Source: Lachnospiraceae bacterium (GTDB lineage Bacteria > Bacillota_A > Clostridia > Lachnospirales > Lachnospiraceae). Taken from it: a DNA stretch of 6,867 nt. The stretch covers positions 1 to 6,867 of the forward strand of contig JAFZKM010000205.1 of the NCBI GenBank assembly GCA_017553665.1, read 5' to 3'. The notes under the pieces are model-generated. The model had not been told where the DNA came from. It did not search any database and worked only from the letters and a program-made list of their open reading frames with translations. The translations under genes and the position numbers were made by a program. Below, piece by piece: positions 1 to 6,857 of this stretch; positions within the stretch are counted from its first letter, which is position 1; each line of letters begins with the position of its first letter.

Positions 1-14
1 ATGGCTATTATCCT

Positions 15-1505
15 TTATTCAGTCTTGATAGTTACATTTCCGGCATTCTCCAGCCCCGTGAGATTAACGTTCTTGTTAACCTTAGCATCGTAGGTCTGAG
101 CCTTCATGATATCGGTAATATCAAAACCTGTGGTTTCCTTAATGGTCTCGATGGTCTTCGCGAGCACTGCGGGAACATATCCTCCCATGGTGCCCACGCC
201 GGTCTCGGAACCGTTCGCGCCGTCGATGATGGTGATCTTATCGATAGCCGCAAGAGGCTCGGCAACAGCCTTAGCCATCTCAGGCAGCTTGTTCACGATC
301 ATCTCGGTCATGGCGGCCTGACCGTACTTCTTCATAGCCTCAGCCTTCTTATCGATAGCCTCGGCTTCAGCGATACCCTTTGCAGCGATAGCTGCGGCCT
401 CTGCCTCACCGACTGCCTTGATACCTTCGGCCTCTTTGAGCTTCGCGTACATCTCGGCCTCAGCTACGGCCTTGCGGGCATCAGCCTGCTTTTCCTGTTC
501 GAACTTCTCGGCCTCAGCCTTCTTCATTCTCTCGAAGAGTTCAGCCTCAGCGCGCTGCTGTCTCGCGTATTTCTCAGCCTCAGCCTTCTTCTTTACTTCA
601 GCTTCGAGAGCCTGTTCCGTAACCGAAACTTCCTTCTGCTTTAACTCGATCTCACGCTCCTGGCGCGCGATGTTCGCGTTCGCGGTCGTGATCTCGATGG
701 TCTTACGCTGCTCTTCCTTCTGGATCTCATAAGCAGCGTCTGCCTCAGCCTGCTTGATATCCGCGGCTTTCTTCAGTTCAGCCTGCTTGATGGCCAGCTC
801 GTTCTGCTTTTCGGCAATGGCGGTCTCCGAAGCGATCTTCGCGTCGTTGGCAAGCTTACGTGCCTCAGCCTCCGCGATCGCAACTTCCTTATCCGCGTTT
901 GCCTTCGCGATCGAAGCGTCTTTCTTGATCTTGGACATATTGTCCTGACCAAGAGCAACGATCAGACCGTTCTCATCCTCGATCTTCTGGATGTTGCAGG
1001 AAATGATCTCGATACCGAGAGCGTTCATGTCCATCTGAGCCTTGGTTTGAACCTCGTCACCGAATTTCTTACGGTCGGTGCACAGCTCGCGCAGATCAAC
1101 GGTACCGATGATCTCACGCATGTTGCCCTGCAGTGAATCGGTCAGGGCCTGGCAGATCCTTTCCTCGTTCATATTGAGGAAGTTCTTCATCGCGAGCTTG
1201 ATGCCTTCCTTGTCGGTCATGATCCTGACCTTCGCAACGGCATCGATATCAACACCGATGAAGTCCTGTGTGGGAATGTAACCGCTGGTCTTGATATCAA
1301 CGGTTATCTGCTTTACGAGGAGCGCGTCCTTTCTCTCGAGGAACGGTATCTTGATACCCGCGCGTCCGATGAGAACCTTGGGTTCTCTTTTCAGACCGGA
1401 AATGATGTAGGCAATATCCGGCGGAGCCTTTACATATCCTGACAGAATGATGACCAGGATCAATACGGCTGCTGCAATGATCAGAATTACAGTTAATTCC
1501 GGCAT
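15..1505 (-). CDS. floT: Flotillin-like SPFH membrane scaffold protein (FloT type)
   Basis: This 496-residue protein fits the bacterial flotillin family, which forms oligomeric scaffolds on the inner face of the cell membrane and organises membrane microdomains. Residues 4-22 are a strongly hydrophobic N-terminal anchor. Residues about 26-190 form the SPFH (band 7) domain, beginning with APPDIAYIISG. Residues about 190-400 are a long Ala/Glu/Lys-rich coiled coil, including 11-residue repeats at 307-339. A less charged tail follows to 496. The length matches FloT (YuaG) rather than the shorter FloA. The ATG at 1505 is preceded by AGGAGGGG at a 5-base spacing, which fixes the start. The gene lies beyond the hpt terminator with about 145 bases of AT-rich leader after it, so it is probably transcribed separately. 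No NfeD-type partner gene is in the window. Family assignment is firm; the symbol is by resemblance, and cellular clients cannot be inferred. Confidence 0.92.
   Translation of the reverse strand: MPELTVILIIAAAVLILVIILSGYVKAPPDIAYIISGLKREPKVLIGRAGIKIPFLERKDALLVKQITVDIKTSGYIPTQDFIGVDIDAVAKVRIMTDKEGIKLAMKNFLNMNEERICQALTDSLQGNMREIIGTVDLRELCTDRKKFGDEVQTKAQMDMNALGIEIISCNIQKIEDENGLIVALGQDNMSKIKKDASIAKANADKEVAIAEAEARKLANDAKIASETAIAEKQNELAIKQAELKKAADIKQAEADAAYEIQKEEQRKTIEITTANANIARQEREIELKQKEVSVTEQALEAEVKKKAEAEKYARQQRAEAELFERMKKAEAEKFEQEKQADARKAVAEAEMYAKLKEAEGIKAVGEAEAAAIAAKGIAEAEAIDKKAEAMKKYGQAAMTEMIVNKLPEMAKAVAEPLAAIDKITIIDGANGSETGVGTMGGYVPAVLAKTIETIKETTGFDITDIMKAQTYDAKVNKNVNLTGLENAGNVTIKTE
489..587 (-). 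repeat. Three tandem 33-base (11-residue) coiled-coil repeats inside the flotillin gene
   Basis: Residues 307-339 of the flotillin read as three consecutive 11-residue units: KAEAEKYARQQ, RAEAELFERMK and KAEAEKFEQEK. A weaker fourth unit begins at residue 340 with QADARK. An 11-residue period is the hendecad pattern associated with slightly right-handed coiled coils. The corresponding DNA shows related 33-base units rich in GCT/GCC GAG codons, so the region is low-complexity at base level too. Confidence 0.8.
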
Positions 1506-1510
1506 AGTAT

Positions 1511-1518
1511 CCCCTCCT
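1511..1518 (-). promoter_or_regulatory. Strong ribosome binding site of the flotillin gene
   Basis: On the minus strand the sequence reads AGGAGGGG, followed by 5 bases and the ATG at 1505. It is nearly a full complement of the 16S rRNA tail and one of the two strongest such sites in the window, the other being that of hisA. It supports both the chosen start and efficient translation. Confidence 0.85.
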
Positions 1519-1649
1519 ATGGATGCATATATTGTTGTTTGTCACCCGGTCCGGAAATATATCTTACCGAACCTTGTAGCATAAGAATATCATGAAATGT
1601 GAATTATGGAAATAGATATAACAGCGAAATATGATATCCTAATTCTCCG

Positions 1650-1679
1650 AAAAAACGGACAGTGCCGTGCACCGTCCGT
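1650..1679 (-). terminator. Intrinsic terminator closing the his-hpt transcription unit
   Basis: Read on the minus strand, an 11-base-pair stem (ACGGACGGTGC pairing with GCACTGTCCGT, one G-T wobble) closes a 3-base loop and runs straight into a T-tract of six. It begins 20 bases after the hpt stop codon. The opposite strand would place an A-tract before the hairpin, so only minus-strand termination is supported. It separates hpt from the flotillin gene. Confidence 0.92.
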
Positions 1680-1699
1680 CTGCGATCAAAATATAAAAC

Positions 1700-2251
1700 T
1701 CATTTATAGCACTCGGGCTTTAATTCCCCTATATAAGGAAGATTGCGGTAATAGTCCGCGTAATCGAGTCCGTAACCTACCACGAACTGGTCTCCGATAT
1801 CGAAGCCCTTGATGTCCGCGCCGATCTCCGCGGGATGGCACTCTACCTTGTCCAGCAGACATACGGTGATGATCGAACGGGGCTTTCTCGACATCAGAAG
1901 CTCCTTCAGGTACTTTAAAGTAAGTCCCGAATCAATGATATCCTCCACGATTATAACGTCGCGGTCCGTGATATTGTTGTCGAGGTCCTTTACGAGCTTA
2001 ACAACGCCCGATGACTGCGAATCCGCGCCATAGCTCGATACGGAAATGAAATCCATATGGATCGGGCACTTGATCTGACGGCAGAGGTCGGTGTAGAAGA
2101 AGGACGCTCCCTTTAAGATGCAGGCCACTACGGGCGCCTTGTCCTTATACTGCTCTGTGATCTGCGCTCCGATCTCCTCTACTCTCGCGCTGATCTTCTT
2201 CTCGGTAAAAAGAACCTGTTTAATGTCATTTTTTTCGTTTGTGATCTTCAT
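1700..2251 (-). CDS. hpt: Hypoxanthine (guanine) phosphoribosyltransferase
   Basis: This cytosolic purine salvage enzyme joins hypoxanthine or guanine to PRPP, giving IMP or GMP and pyrophosphate. At 183 residues it has the usual bacterial Hpt length. Visible marks are the LKGAS loop at 46-50, the flexible SSYG loop at 72-75, the PRPP-binding segment IVEDIIDSGLTLK at 101-113 (acidic pair E103-D104, likely catalytic base D107), and the base-binding VGYGLDY at 158-164 followed by RNLPYIG. The start is the ATG at 2251. Its AGGAG lies 12 bases upstream, a long spacing, but no other plausible start codon is in frame nearby. The gene follows hisIE by 43 bases with no terminator between, and a strong terminator follows its stop. 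It is therefore probably the last gene of the histidine operon. Whether it prefers hypoxanthine or guanine, or also takes xanthine, cannot be read from the sequence. Confidence 0.95.
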   Translation of the reverse strand: MKITNEKNDIKQVLFTEKKISARVEEIGAQITEQYKDKAPVVACILKGASFFYTDLCRQIKCPIHMDFISVSSYGADSQSSGVVKLVKDLDNNITDRDVIIVEDIIDSGLTLKYLKELLMSRKPRSIITVCLLDKVECHPAEIGADIKGFDIGDQFVVGYGLDYADYYRNLPYIGELKPECYK

Positions 2252-2263
2252 TATTCGTAATCG

Positions 2264-2268
2264 CTCCT
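2264..2268 (-). promoter_or_regulatory. Ribosome binding site of hpt with unusually long spacing
   Basis: AGGAG on the minus strand is separated from the hpt ATG by 12 bases, longer than the 5 to 10 seen for the other genes here. The in-frame codons between them (CGA, TTA, CGA, ATA) are not usual start codons, so the ATG at 2251 stands. The spacing may reduce translation. Confidence 0.6.
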
Positions 2269-2294
2269 ATAATACTGATCTGACCGGTTCCGGC

Positions 2295-3449
2295 TCAGCG
2301 GTTCGCAAGCTCGCCCGCCACATCCTGCCAGTCCACTCCGCATTCTACCATAAGAACGGTCATGTGGTAAAGCAGATCCGCAATTTCGTATTTTAATTCC
2401 TCGGCGTTCGGGTTCTTCGCCGCGATCACCATCTCGGTAGCTTCCTCGCCGCACTTCTTTAATATCTTGTCAATGCCTTTGTCCAGAAGATAATTGGTAT
2501 ATGAGCCCTCTTTCGGATGCAGCTTCCTGTCGACAACGACCTCGTATAACGATGAAAGCACCTTGGAAATGTCCTTCACGGCGTAATCATGACGCACCAT
2601 CTCATTAAAGAAGCATGATCGGCTTCCGGTGTGGCATGCCGCGCCGATCTGAACGACCTTCGCGAGCAGTGTGTCCTTATCGCAGTCGCATGAGAGCTCC
2701 CTCAGATACTGGAAATGTCCCGATGTCAGTCCCTTCACCCACAGCTCGTTCCTGCTGCGCGAATGATAGGTCATGATGCCGGTCTCGGCGGTCTTGTCAA
2801 AGGCCTCGCGGTCCATGTAAGCCATCATCAGAACTTCATTCGTCTTATAGTCCTGCACGATGCAGGGAATCAGTCCGTCAGCGCCGGTTTTGAGCTCGTC
2901 AAACGAGATCGAAGGCTTAAATGTGTTGACATCCGCGCCGAGGGCTTCAAGCTCGCGCTTGTACGCCATGATATCGGTTCCTTCAAAACCCGCCGCGAAT
3001 TCATCAACGTTGTCCCTGCCGAGCTCCGCGGCCGCGATTTGGGCCGATGCCTCGCCTTCCTTCAGGATCAGGATGCGTTCCTTGCCGTTTACGCAGACTC
3101 CGTTGTCACAGACGTAGATATTCCCCTTGCCGAAACGGTCCGAGCCCTCTTTTACCAGATCATTGCCCTCGGTATCGCTCTTTCGCAGGATAACCGCGCG
3201 CGCTCCGGTGTAGAACGCCTTCTTTACATCCTCAAACCTGTGGGCGGAGGCTCCGATCAGAAAAGGAATATCGATCGTGCGTGACAGCTCACGCGCCTGA
3301 TCGAGGAAGTTCTCCTTCTCTGTCTCATCCGTCGTATAGTTTACGAGAACAAGCTCGTCTATTCCGTTGTTCTGCAGCTCAAGTGCTTTGTTTATTATCG
3401 TGTCGGCATCTTTTCCCGACGCGTTGATATAAGCAGCTATATGTTTCAT
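2295..3449 (-). CDS. hisIE: HisIE (PRA-CH / PRA-PH) with an N-terminal degenerate HisF-like domain
   Basis: This bifunctional enzyme hydrolyses phosphoribosyl-ATP to phosphoribosyl-AMP (HisE) and then opens its purine ring (HisI), the second and third steps of histidine synthesis. At 384 residues it is far longer than a usual HisIE of about 200. Residues 183-289 are HisI, with the DCDKD metal motif at 255-259 and Cys272 and Cys279 in ACHTGSRSC. Residues about 295-384 are HisE, a MazG-like helical fold with GEEATE at 334-339 and EIADLL at 355-360. Residues 1-182 are extra. Segments such as GIDELVLVNYTT (29-40), IDIPFLIGASAHRFED (59-74) and TGARAVIL (81-88) match the first half of a HisF barrel. 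The early catalytic Asp and the GGG phosphate loop appear to be lost. The ATG at 3449 has GGAG at 3455-3458, five bases upstream. HisI and HisE functions are firm; the HisF origin is inferred. Confidence 0.93.
   Translation of the reverse strand: MKHIAAYINASGKDADTIINKALELQNNGIDELVLVNYTTDETEKENFLDQARELSRTIDIPFLIGASAHRFEDVKKAFYTGARAVILRKSDTEGNDLVKEGSDRFGKGNIYVCDNGVCVNGKERILILKEGEASAQIAAAELGRDNVDEFAAGFEGTDIMAYKRELEALGADVNTFKPSISFDELKTGADGLIPCIVQDYKTNEVLMMAYMDREAFDKTAETGIMTYHSRSRNELWVKGLTSGHFQYLRELSCDCDKDTLLAKVVQIGAACHTGSRSCFFNEMVRHDYAVKDISKVLSSLYEVVVDRKLHPKEGSYTNYLLDKGIDKILKKCGEEATEMVIAAKNPNAEELKYEIADLLYHMTVLMVECGVDWQDVAGELANR
2904..3449 (-). other. Degenerate HisF-like half-barrel domain at the N-terminus of HisIE
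   Basis: This marks residues 1-182 of the HisIE protein. By memory of HisF sequences, IAAYINASG (4-12) lines up with the strand carrying the first catalytic Asp (IIACLDV in Thermotoga HisF), but no Asp is in that place. GAS at 66-68 replaces the phosphate-binding GGG. IYVCD at 111-115 may match the strand bearing the second catalytic Asp, so that Asp may survive. No second half-barrel follows; instead there is an Ala/Glu-rich, probably helical linker (about 131-172) before HisI begins. The domain is very unlikely to be an active cyclase by itself. A structural or partner-binding role is possible. Confidence 0.65.
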
Positions 3450-3496
3450 ATGATCTCCGTTGTTCCGTTTTATTCCGTATGCTTAAGACCGGAGTC

Positions 3497-4216
3497 TCAG
3501 CCTCTGTGTCTGGCAGTCTCTTTCTCAAGAGAGATCTTTCCCTCGTACAGCGATTTGCCGAGGATCGCGCCCGCCGCTCCGATCCGTTCAAGCTTATTCA
3601 GATCCGATGACGACGCGATGCCGCCCGAAGCGATGATGTCGATACCGGTCTCGGTGATAAGCTTCTTCGTATAGTCAAAATTCGGTCCCGAAAGCATTCC
3701 GTCCCTCGAGATATCCGTATAAACAATGGTCCCTACGCCCATGCCGGCAAACTTGCAGGCCAGCTCGAGAATGGTGCTCGTACTCTCCTGCTCCCATCCG
3801 CAGATGGCAGCTGTCTCGCCTCTTCCGTCGAGTCCGACAACAATCCTGTCCGCGCCGAATTCCACCAGAGCCTGCTCCACGAACTCGGGCTCCTTTACGG
3901 CCTTCGTTCCGATGATCACTCTTGCCGCGCCGGCATCGAGTCTCAGCTTGATATTCTCAATGCTCCTGATCCCGCCGCCGGTCTGTATCGGAAGTCCCGT
4001 CGCCTCGGCGATCTTTTGGATAACACCGATATTGGAGGAATCTCCGGCCTTCGCGCCGTCCAGATCCACTACATGAATGTATTCCGCGCCCTGCCTTTTC
4101 CATTCGAGCGCGGCGTCCACGGGATTGTCATTGTATACCGTCAGGTCGTCGAACTTGCCCTGACGCAGGCGTACGCATTTACCGTTCCTGATATCGATCG
4201 CCGGATATAATCTCAT
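3497..4216 (-). CDS. hisA: HisA, ProFAR isomerase (BBM II isomerase)
   Basis: HisA is a cytosolic TIM-barrel enzyme that isomerises the ribosyl part of ProFAR to PRFAR, the substrate of the HisHF synthase. At 239 residues it has the expected length. The likely catalytic pair is Asp8 in MRLYPAID and Asp130 in VVGLDGRG. Phosphate-binding loops are TGGG at 79-82 and ASGGI at 196-200; Trp141 and DISRDG at 168-173 are also family features. The reading frame extends 13 codons further up to 4255, but AGGAGG sits five bases before the internal ATG at 4216 and that start matches the family's N-terminus, so I use it. The gene follows hisB by 46 bases, where many operons carry hisH, and precedes the hisIE fusion by 47 bases, where hisF is usual. 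Confidence 0.96.
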   Translation of the reverse strand: MRLYPAIDIRNGKCVRLRQGKFDDLTVYNDNPVDAALEWKRQGAEYIHVVDLDGAKAGDSSNIGVIQKIAEATGLPIQTGGGIRSIENIKLRLDAGAARVIIGTKAVKEPEFVEQALVEFGADRIVVGLDGRGETAAICGWEQESTSTILELACKFAGMGVGTIVYTDISRDGMLSGPNFDYTKKLITETGIDIIASGGIASSSDLNKLERIGAAGAILGKSLYEGKISLEKETARHRG

Positions 4217-4221
4217 GAGAT

Positions 4222-4227
4222 CCTCCT
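4222..4227 (-). promoter_or_regulatory. Ribosome binding site that sets the hisA start
   Basis: AGGAGG on the minus strand lies five bases upstream of the ATG at 4216. It falls inside the longer open frame that begins at 4255, which argues that the longer start is not used. Confidence 0.85.
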
Positions 4228-4262
4228 GTGAAATAATGGTTGTTACTATTCGCAACTTTCAA

Positions 4263-4850
4263 TTAGAGGTTTCCTTTTGTGGAAAGCGTGCCCTCGATCC
4301 TCGGATCGATGCTCACCGCTTCCGCCATGGCCTTGGCGAATGCCTTGAAAGCCGCCTCGGCGATGTGGTGGTTATTGCTTCCGTCAAGCTGCTTTAAGTG
4401 CAGGTTCATCGCCGCGGAATAGCTGACCGCGTAGAAGAACTCGCGGATGAGTTCGCTGTCGAGCTCTCCGATCTTCGGCATCGTAAATTTCAGGTCCGAA
4501 GAATAATAAGGTCTTCCGCACAGATCCACCGCGCACATCACGAGGGTCTCGTCCATCGGCAGCATAAAGCTTCCGTAGCGCTTAATGCCCTTTTTATCGC
4601 CGAGCGCCTCTTTGATCGCGGTTCCGAGCACGATGCCGGTATCCTCAACGCTGTGATGTCCGTCGACCCTCAGATCGCCCTTCACCTTCACATCGAGGTC
4701 GATAAAGCTGTGCTTTGAAAACGCGGTGAGCATGTGATCAAAGAAACCGATGCCGGTATCAATGTTCGAAATGCCCTTTCCGTCGAGATCGAGGCTTATC
4801 GTGATCTCGGTCTCGGCTGTCTTTCTTTCGATCGTCGCTTTTCTGGCCAT
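4263..4850 (-). CDS. hisB: HisB, imidazoleglycerol-phosphate dehydratase (monofunctional)
   Basis: HisB dehydrates imidazole glycerol phosphate to imidazole acetol phosphate, using two bound manganese ions per active site in a large oligomer. At 195 residues it is the single-function form, without the N-terminal phosphatase domain found in enteric bacteria. The histidinol-phosphate phosphatase must therefore be encoded elsewhere. Metal-ligand motifs are visible: FFDHML at 36-41, DGHHSVED at 63-70, and SNNHHIAEAAFKA at 158-170. The frame can be extended to a GTG at 4871, but no ribosome binding site precedes that codon. The ATG at 4850 has GGAG six bases upstream and gives the family's usual N-terminus. 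The gene lies 43 bases after the hisD stop and 46 before hisA, consistent with one operon. Confidence 0.96.
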   Translation of the reverse strand: MARKATIERKTAETEITISLDLDGKGISNIDTGIGFFDHMLTAFSKHSFIDLDVKVKGDLRVDGHHSVEDTGIVLGTAIKEALGDKKGIKRYGSFMLPMDETLVMCAVDLCGRPYYSSDLKFTMPKIGELDSELIREFFYAVSYSAAMNLHLKQLDGSNNHHIAEAAFKAFAKAMAEAVSIDPRIEGTLSTKGNL

Positions 4851-4856
4851 AATCTT

Positions 4857-4860
4857 CTCC
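4857..4860 (-). promoter_or_regulatory. Ribosome binding site that sets the hisB start
   Basis: GGAG on the minus strand is six bases before the ATG at 4850. The upstream GTG at 4871 lacks any such site, which decides between the two possible starts. Confidence 0.7.
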
Positions 4861-4893
4861 GTTCCGCGCACGAAGGCGCTTGCTCAAAGTATC

Positions 4894-6183
4894 TTACTCA
4901 AATCTTACGGCAACGGAATTCGCGTGTGCCGTAAGTCCCTCTGCCTTCGCGAAGGCCTCTATATCACAGTGTACACCTTCAAGAGCGCTGCGTGAATACG
5001 AGATTACGCTGGACTTCTTTAAGAAATCGTTTACCGAAAGCGCCGAGAAGAACTTCGCGGTACCGTTTGTCGGAAGAATGTGGTTCGGGCCCGCGAAATA
5101 GTCTCCGAGCGGCTCGCTCGAGTATTCTCCGAGGAAAATGGCGCCTGCGTTCCTGACCTTCGACATGGTCTCGAAAGGATTCGCGGTCAGTATCTCGAGG
5201 TGTTCGGAAGCGATGGAATTCACCGCGTCGATCGCGTCATCCATATTTTCCGCGATAAGTATATATCCGTAATTCTCAAGTGACTTCTCAATGATAGCCT
5301 TGCGCTCCAGCTTCGCGGCAAAGGCGTCGATCTCAGCCGAGACCTTAGCTGCCAGCTCTTCGCTTGTAGTGATGAGGATGGCTGAAGCCAGCTCATCGTG
5401 CTCTGCCTGTGAAAGCATATCCGCCGCCACATAGCGGGGATTCGCGGTCTCATCGGCCAGCACGAGTATCTCGGAAGGACCCGCGATCGAATCGATGCTT
5501 ACGTTGCCGTACACGGCGCGCTTCGCGAGCGCAACGTAGATATTGCCGGGGCCCACGATCTTGTCGGCCTTCGGGATGCTTTCGGTACCGTACGCCATCG
5601 CAGCGATAGCCTGGGCTCCGCCGGCCTTGAATATCCTGTCCACTCCGGCTTCCTTTGCCGCAACGAGCGTGGTCGGATAAACCTTGCCTTCCGCGTTGCA
5701 GGGTGTGCACATGATTATCGTGTCAACGCCCGCGACTTTCGCGGGGATCACGTTCATCAGCACCGACGAGGGATACGCCGCTTTTCCGCCGGGCACATAA
5801 ACTCCCGCGCATGAGAGCGCCGTGACCTTCTGCCCGAGGAACGCTCCGTCCGCTCGCGTTGTAAACCAGCTTTTTTCAAGCTGATTCTCATGGAAGCTCC
5901 GGATGTTCTCTATCGCTCTTCTGATGACGCGCACAAGGTCCGCGTCCACCTGTTTGTATGCTTCTTCGATCTCTGCCGCCGTAACCTCTATATTTGCCGC
6001 GGAAATCTCCGCCTTGTCAAATCTCTTCGTGTATTCAAATACCGCAGCGTCGCCCCGCTGTTTAACGTCCTCCACGATCGCCGCCACTTTGGCTTCGTAT
6101 TCGGGATACTGCGTGGTGCTGCGCTTCAGGAGATTCGCGAGCAGATCCCGCTTCGAATCCCTGTCAAGCTTTACTGTTCTCAT
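4894..6183 (-). CDS. hisD: HisD, histidinol dehydrogenase
   Basis: HisD is a zinc enzyme that oxidises L-histidinol to L-histidine in two NAD-dependent steps, the end of the pathway. Its 429 residues match the usual length. All key positions are present: zinc ligands Gln259 and His262 in SQAEHD, Asp361 in GDYFAGPNH and His420 in LTAHANS; and the catalytic Glu327-His328 pair in ASEHLE. Signature segments GPGNIYVALAKRAVYG (211-226) and IDSIAGPSE (230-238) are intact. The ATG at 6183 has AAAGGA ten bases upstream and matches the family start. It follows the hisG stop by 23 bases, the tightest junction in the operon. Nothing suggests loss of activity. Confidence 0.97.
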   Translation of the reverse strand: MRTVKLDRDSKRDLLANLLKRSTTQYPEYEAKVAAIVEDVKQRGDAAVFEYTKRFDKAEISAANIEVTAAEIEEAYKQVDADLVRVIRRAIENIRSFHENQLEKSWFTTRADGAFLGQKVTALSCAGVYVPGGKAAYPSSVLMNVIPAKVAGVDTIIMCTPCNAEGKVYPTTLVAAKEAGVDRIFKAGGAQAIAAMAYGTESIPKADKIVGPGNIYVALAKRAVYGNVSIDSIAGPSEILVLADETANPRYVAADMLSQAEHDELASAILITTSEELAAKVSAEIDAFAAKLERKAIIEKSLENYGYILIAENMDDAIDAVNSIASEHLEILTANPFETMSKVRNAGAIFLGEYSSEPLGDYFAGPNHILPTNGTAKFFSALSVNDFLKKSSVISYSRSALEGVHCDIEAFAKAEGLTAHANSVAVRFE

Positions 6184-6206
6184 ATGTCATCCGTCCTTTC
6201 AGGCGA

Positions 6207-6857
6207 TCACTTCTTTTCATTCTCGATCACCGTTCTCATATCCTCGATCAGCTTTCCGATGCGCTCCTGCTCCATCTTCATCGATACGCGGTTAACGACC
6301 ATTCTGGCCGACAACGGCATGATCTCCTCGAGAACCTGAAGTCCGTTCTCTCTGAGGGTCGAGCCCGTTTCCACGATATCCACGATGACCTCTGACAGAC
6401 CCACGATCGGAGCCAGCTCTATTGAACCGTTTAATTTGATGATCTCCACGGTTTGGTGTCGTACGTTATTGAAGTAATCCTTCGCGATGACCGGGTATTT
6501 CGTAGCAACTCTGATCATCCTGCCGCCGTCTAAGGCTTCCCGCGCCGATTCGGGACCGGCCACGCACATCCTGCATTTGCCGAGGTCCAGGTCAAGTACC
6601 TCATACAGCTTGCGGCCTTCCTCAACGATCGTATCCTTGCCTACGATGCCTATATCAGCGGCACTGTACTCAACGTATGTCGGCACGTCGTTTGCCTTCG
6701 CAAGGAAGAATCTGTAGCCCATTTCCTCATTTGTAAAAATAAGCTTTCTCGAATCCTTGTCCTCCATCTCCTCGCAGGTAATGCCTATCTGCGAGAGGAT
6801 CCCCATTATCTGCTTTGCCAGACGTCCCTTTGCCAGGGCTATGGTAATATATCTCAT
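6207..6857 (-). CDS. hisG: HisG, ATP phosphoribosyltransferase catalytic subunit (short form)
   Basis: HisG condenses ATP with PRPP to phosphoribosyl-ATP, the committed first step and usual control point of the pathway. The 216-residue length is that of the short form, which lacks the C-terminal regulatory domain of the long form. Short HisG proteins work in a complex with HisZ, which also confers histidine feedback. The N-terminus IALAKGRL (6-13) and the PRPP-binding loop [14 protein letters not shown] (160-173) are conserved. Only ten bases lie upstream of the ATG at 6857, so no ribosome binding site can be confirmed and the start rests on family resemblance. hisZ is not in the window; it may lie just upstream, beyond the edge. 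The gene appears complete. Confidence 0.96.
   Translation of the reverse strand: MRYITIALAKGRLAKQIMGILSQIGITCEEMEDKDSRKLIFTNEEMGYRFFLAKANDVPTYVEYSAADIGIVGKDTIVEEGRKLYEVLDLDLGKCRMCVAGPESAREALDGGRMIRVATKYPVIAKDYFNNVRHQTVEIIKLNGSIELAPIVGLSEVIVDIVETGSTLRENGLQVLEEIMPLSARMVVNRVSMKMEQERIGKLIEDMRTVIENEKK

Noticed and set aside
1519..1649. Possible flotillin promoter in the AT-rich leader, such as CATAAT (minus strand, 1603-1608) or TAAGAT nearer the gene
   Set aside because: A promoter is expected here, but neither -10-like element has a convincing -35 box at 16-18 bases, so no site can be placed.
2280..2294. CCGGAACCGG inverted repeat in the hisIE-hpt gap as a possible terminator
   Set aside because: The arms are only four bases with a two-base loop, and no T-tract follows.
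2715..3284. A 189-codon open frame on the plus strand opposite hisIE
   Set aside because: It lies wholly antisense to a well-supported gene, resembles no family I recognise, and is explained by the codon bias of the real gene.
4217..4255. Longer hisA start at 4255
   Set aside because: The extra 13 residues are not typical of HisA, and a perfect AGGAGG lies inside them, directly before the family-consistent ATG at 4216.
4851..4871. Longer hisB start at the GTG at 4871
   Set aside because: It has no ribosome binding site and adds seven residues not typical of the family.
5890..6339. A 149-codon plus-strand open frame spanning the hisG-hisD junction
   Set aside because: It is antisense to two firm genes, with no ribosome binding site or recognisable domain noticed.
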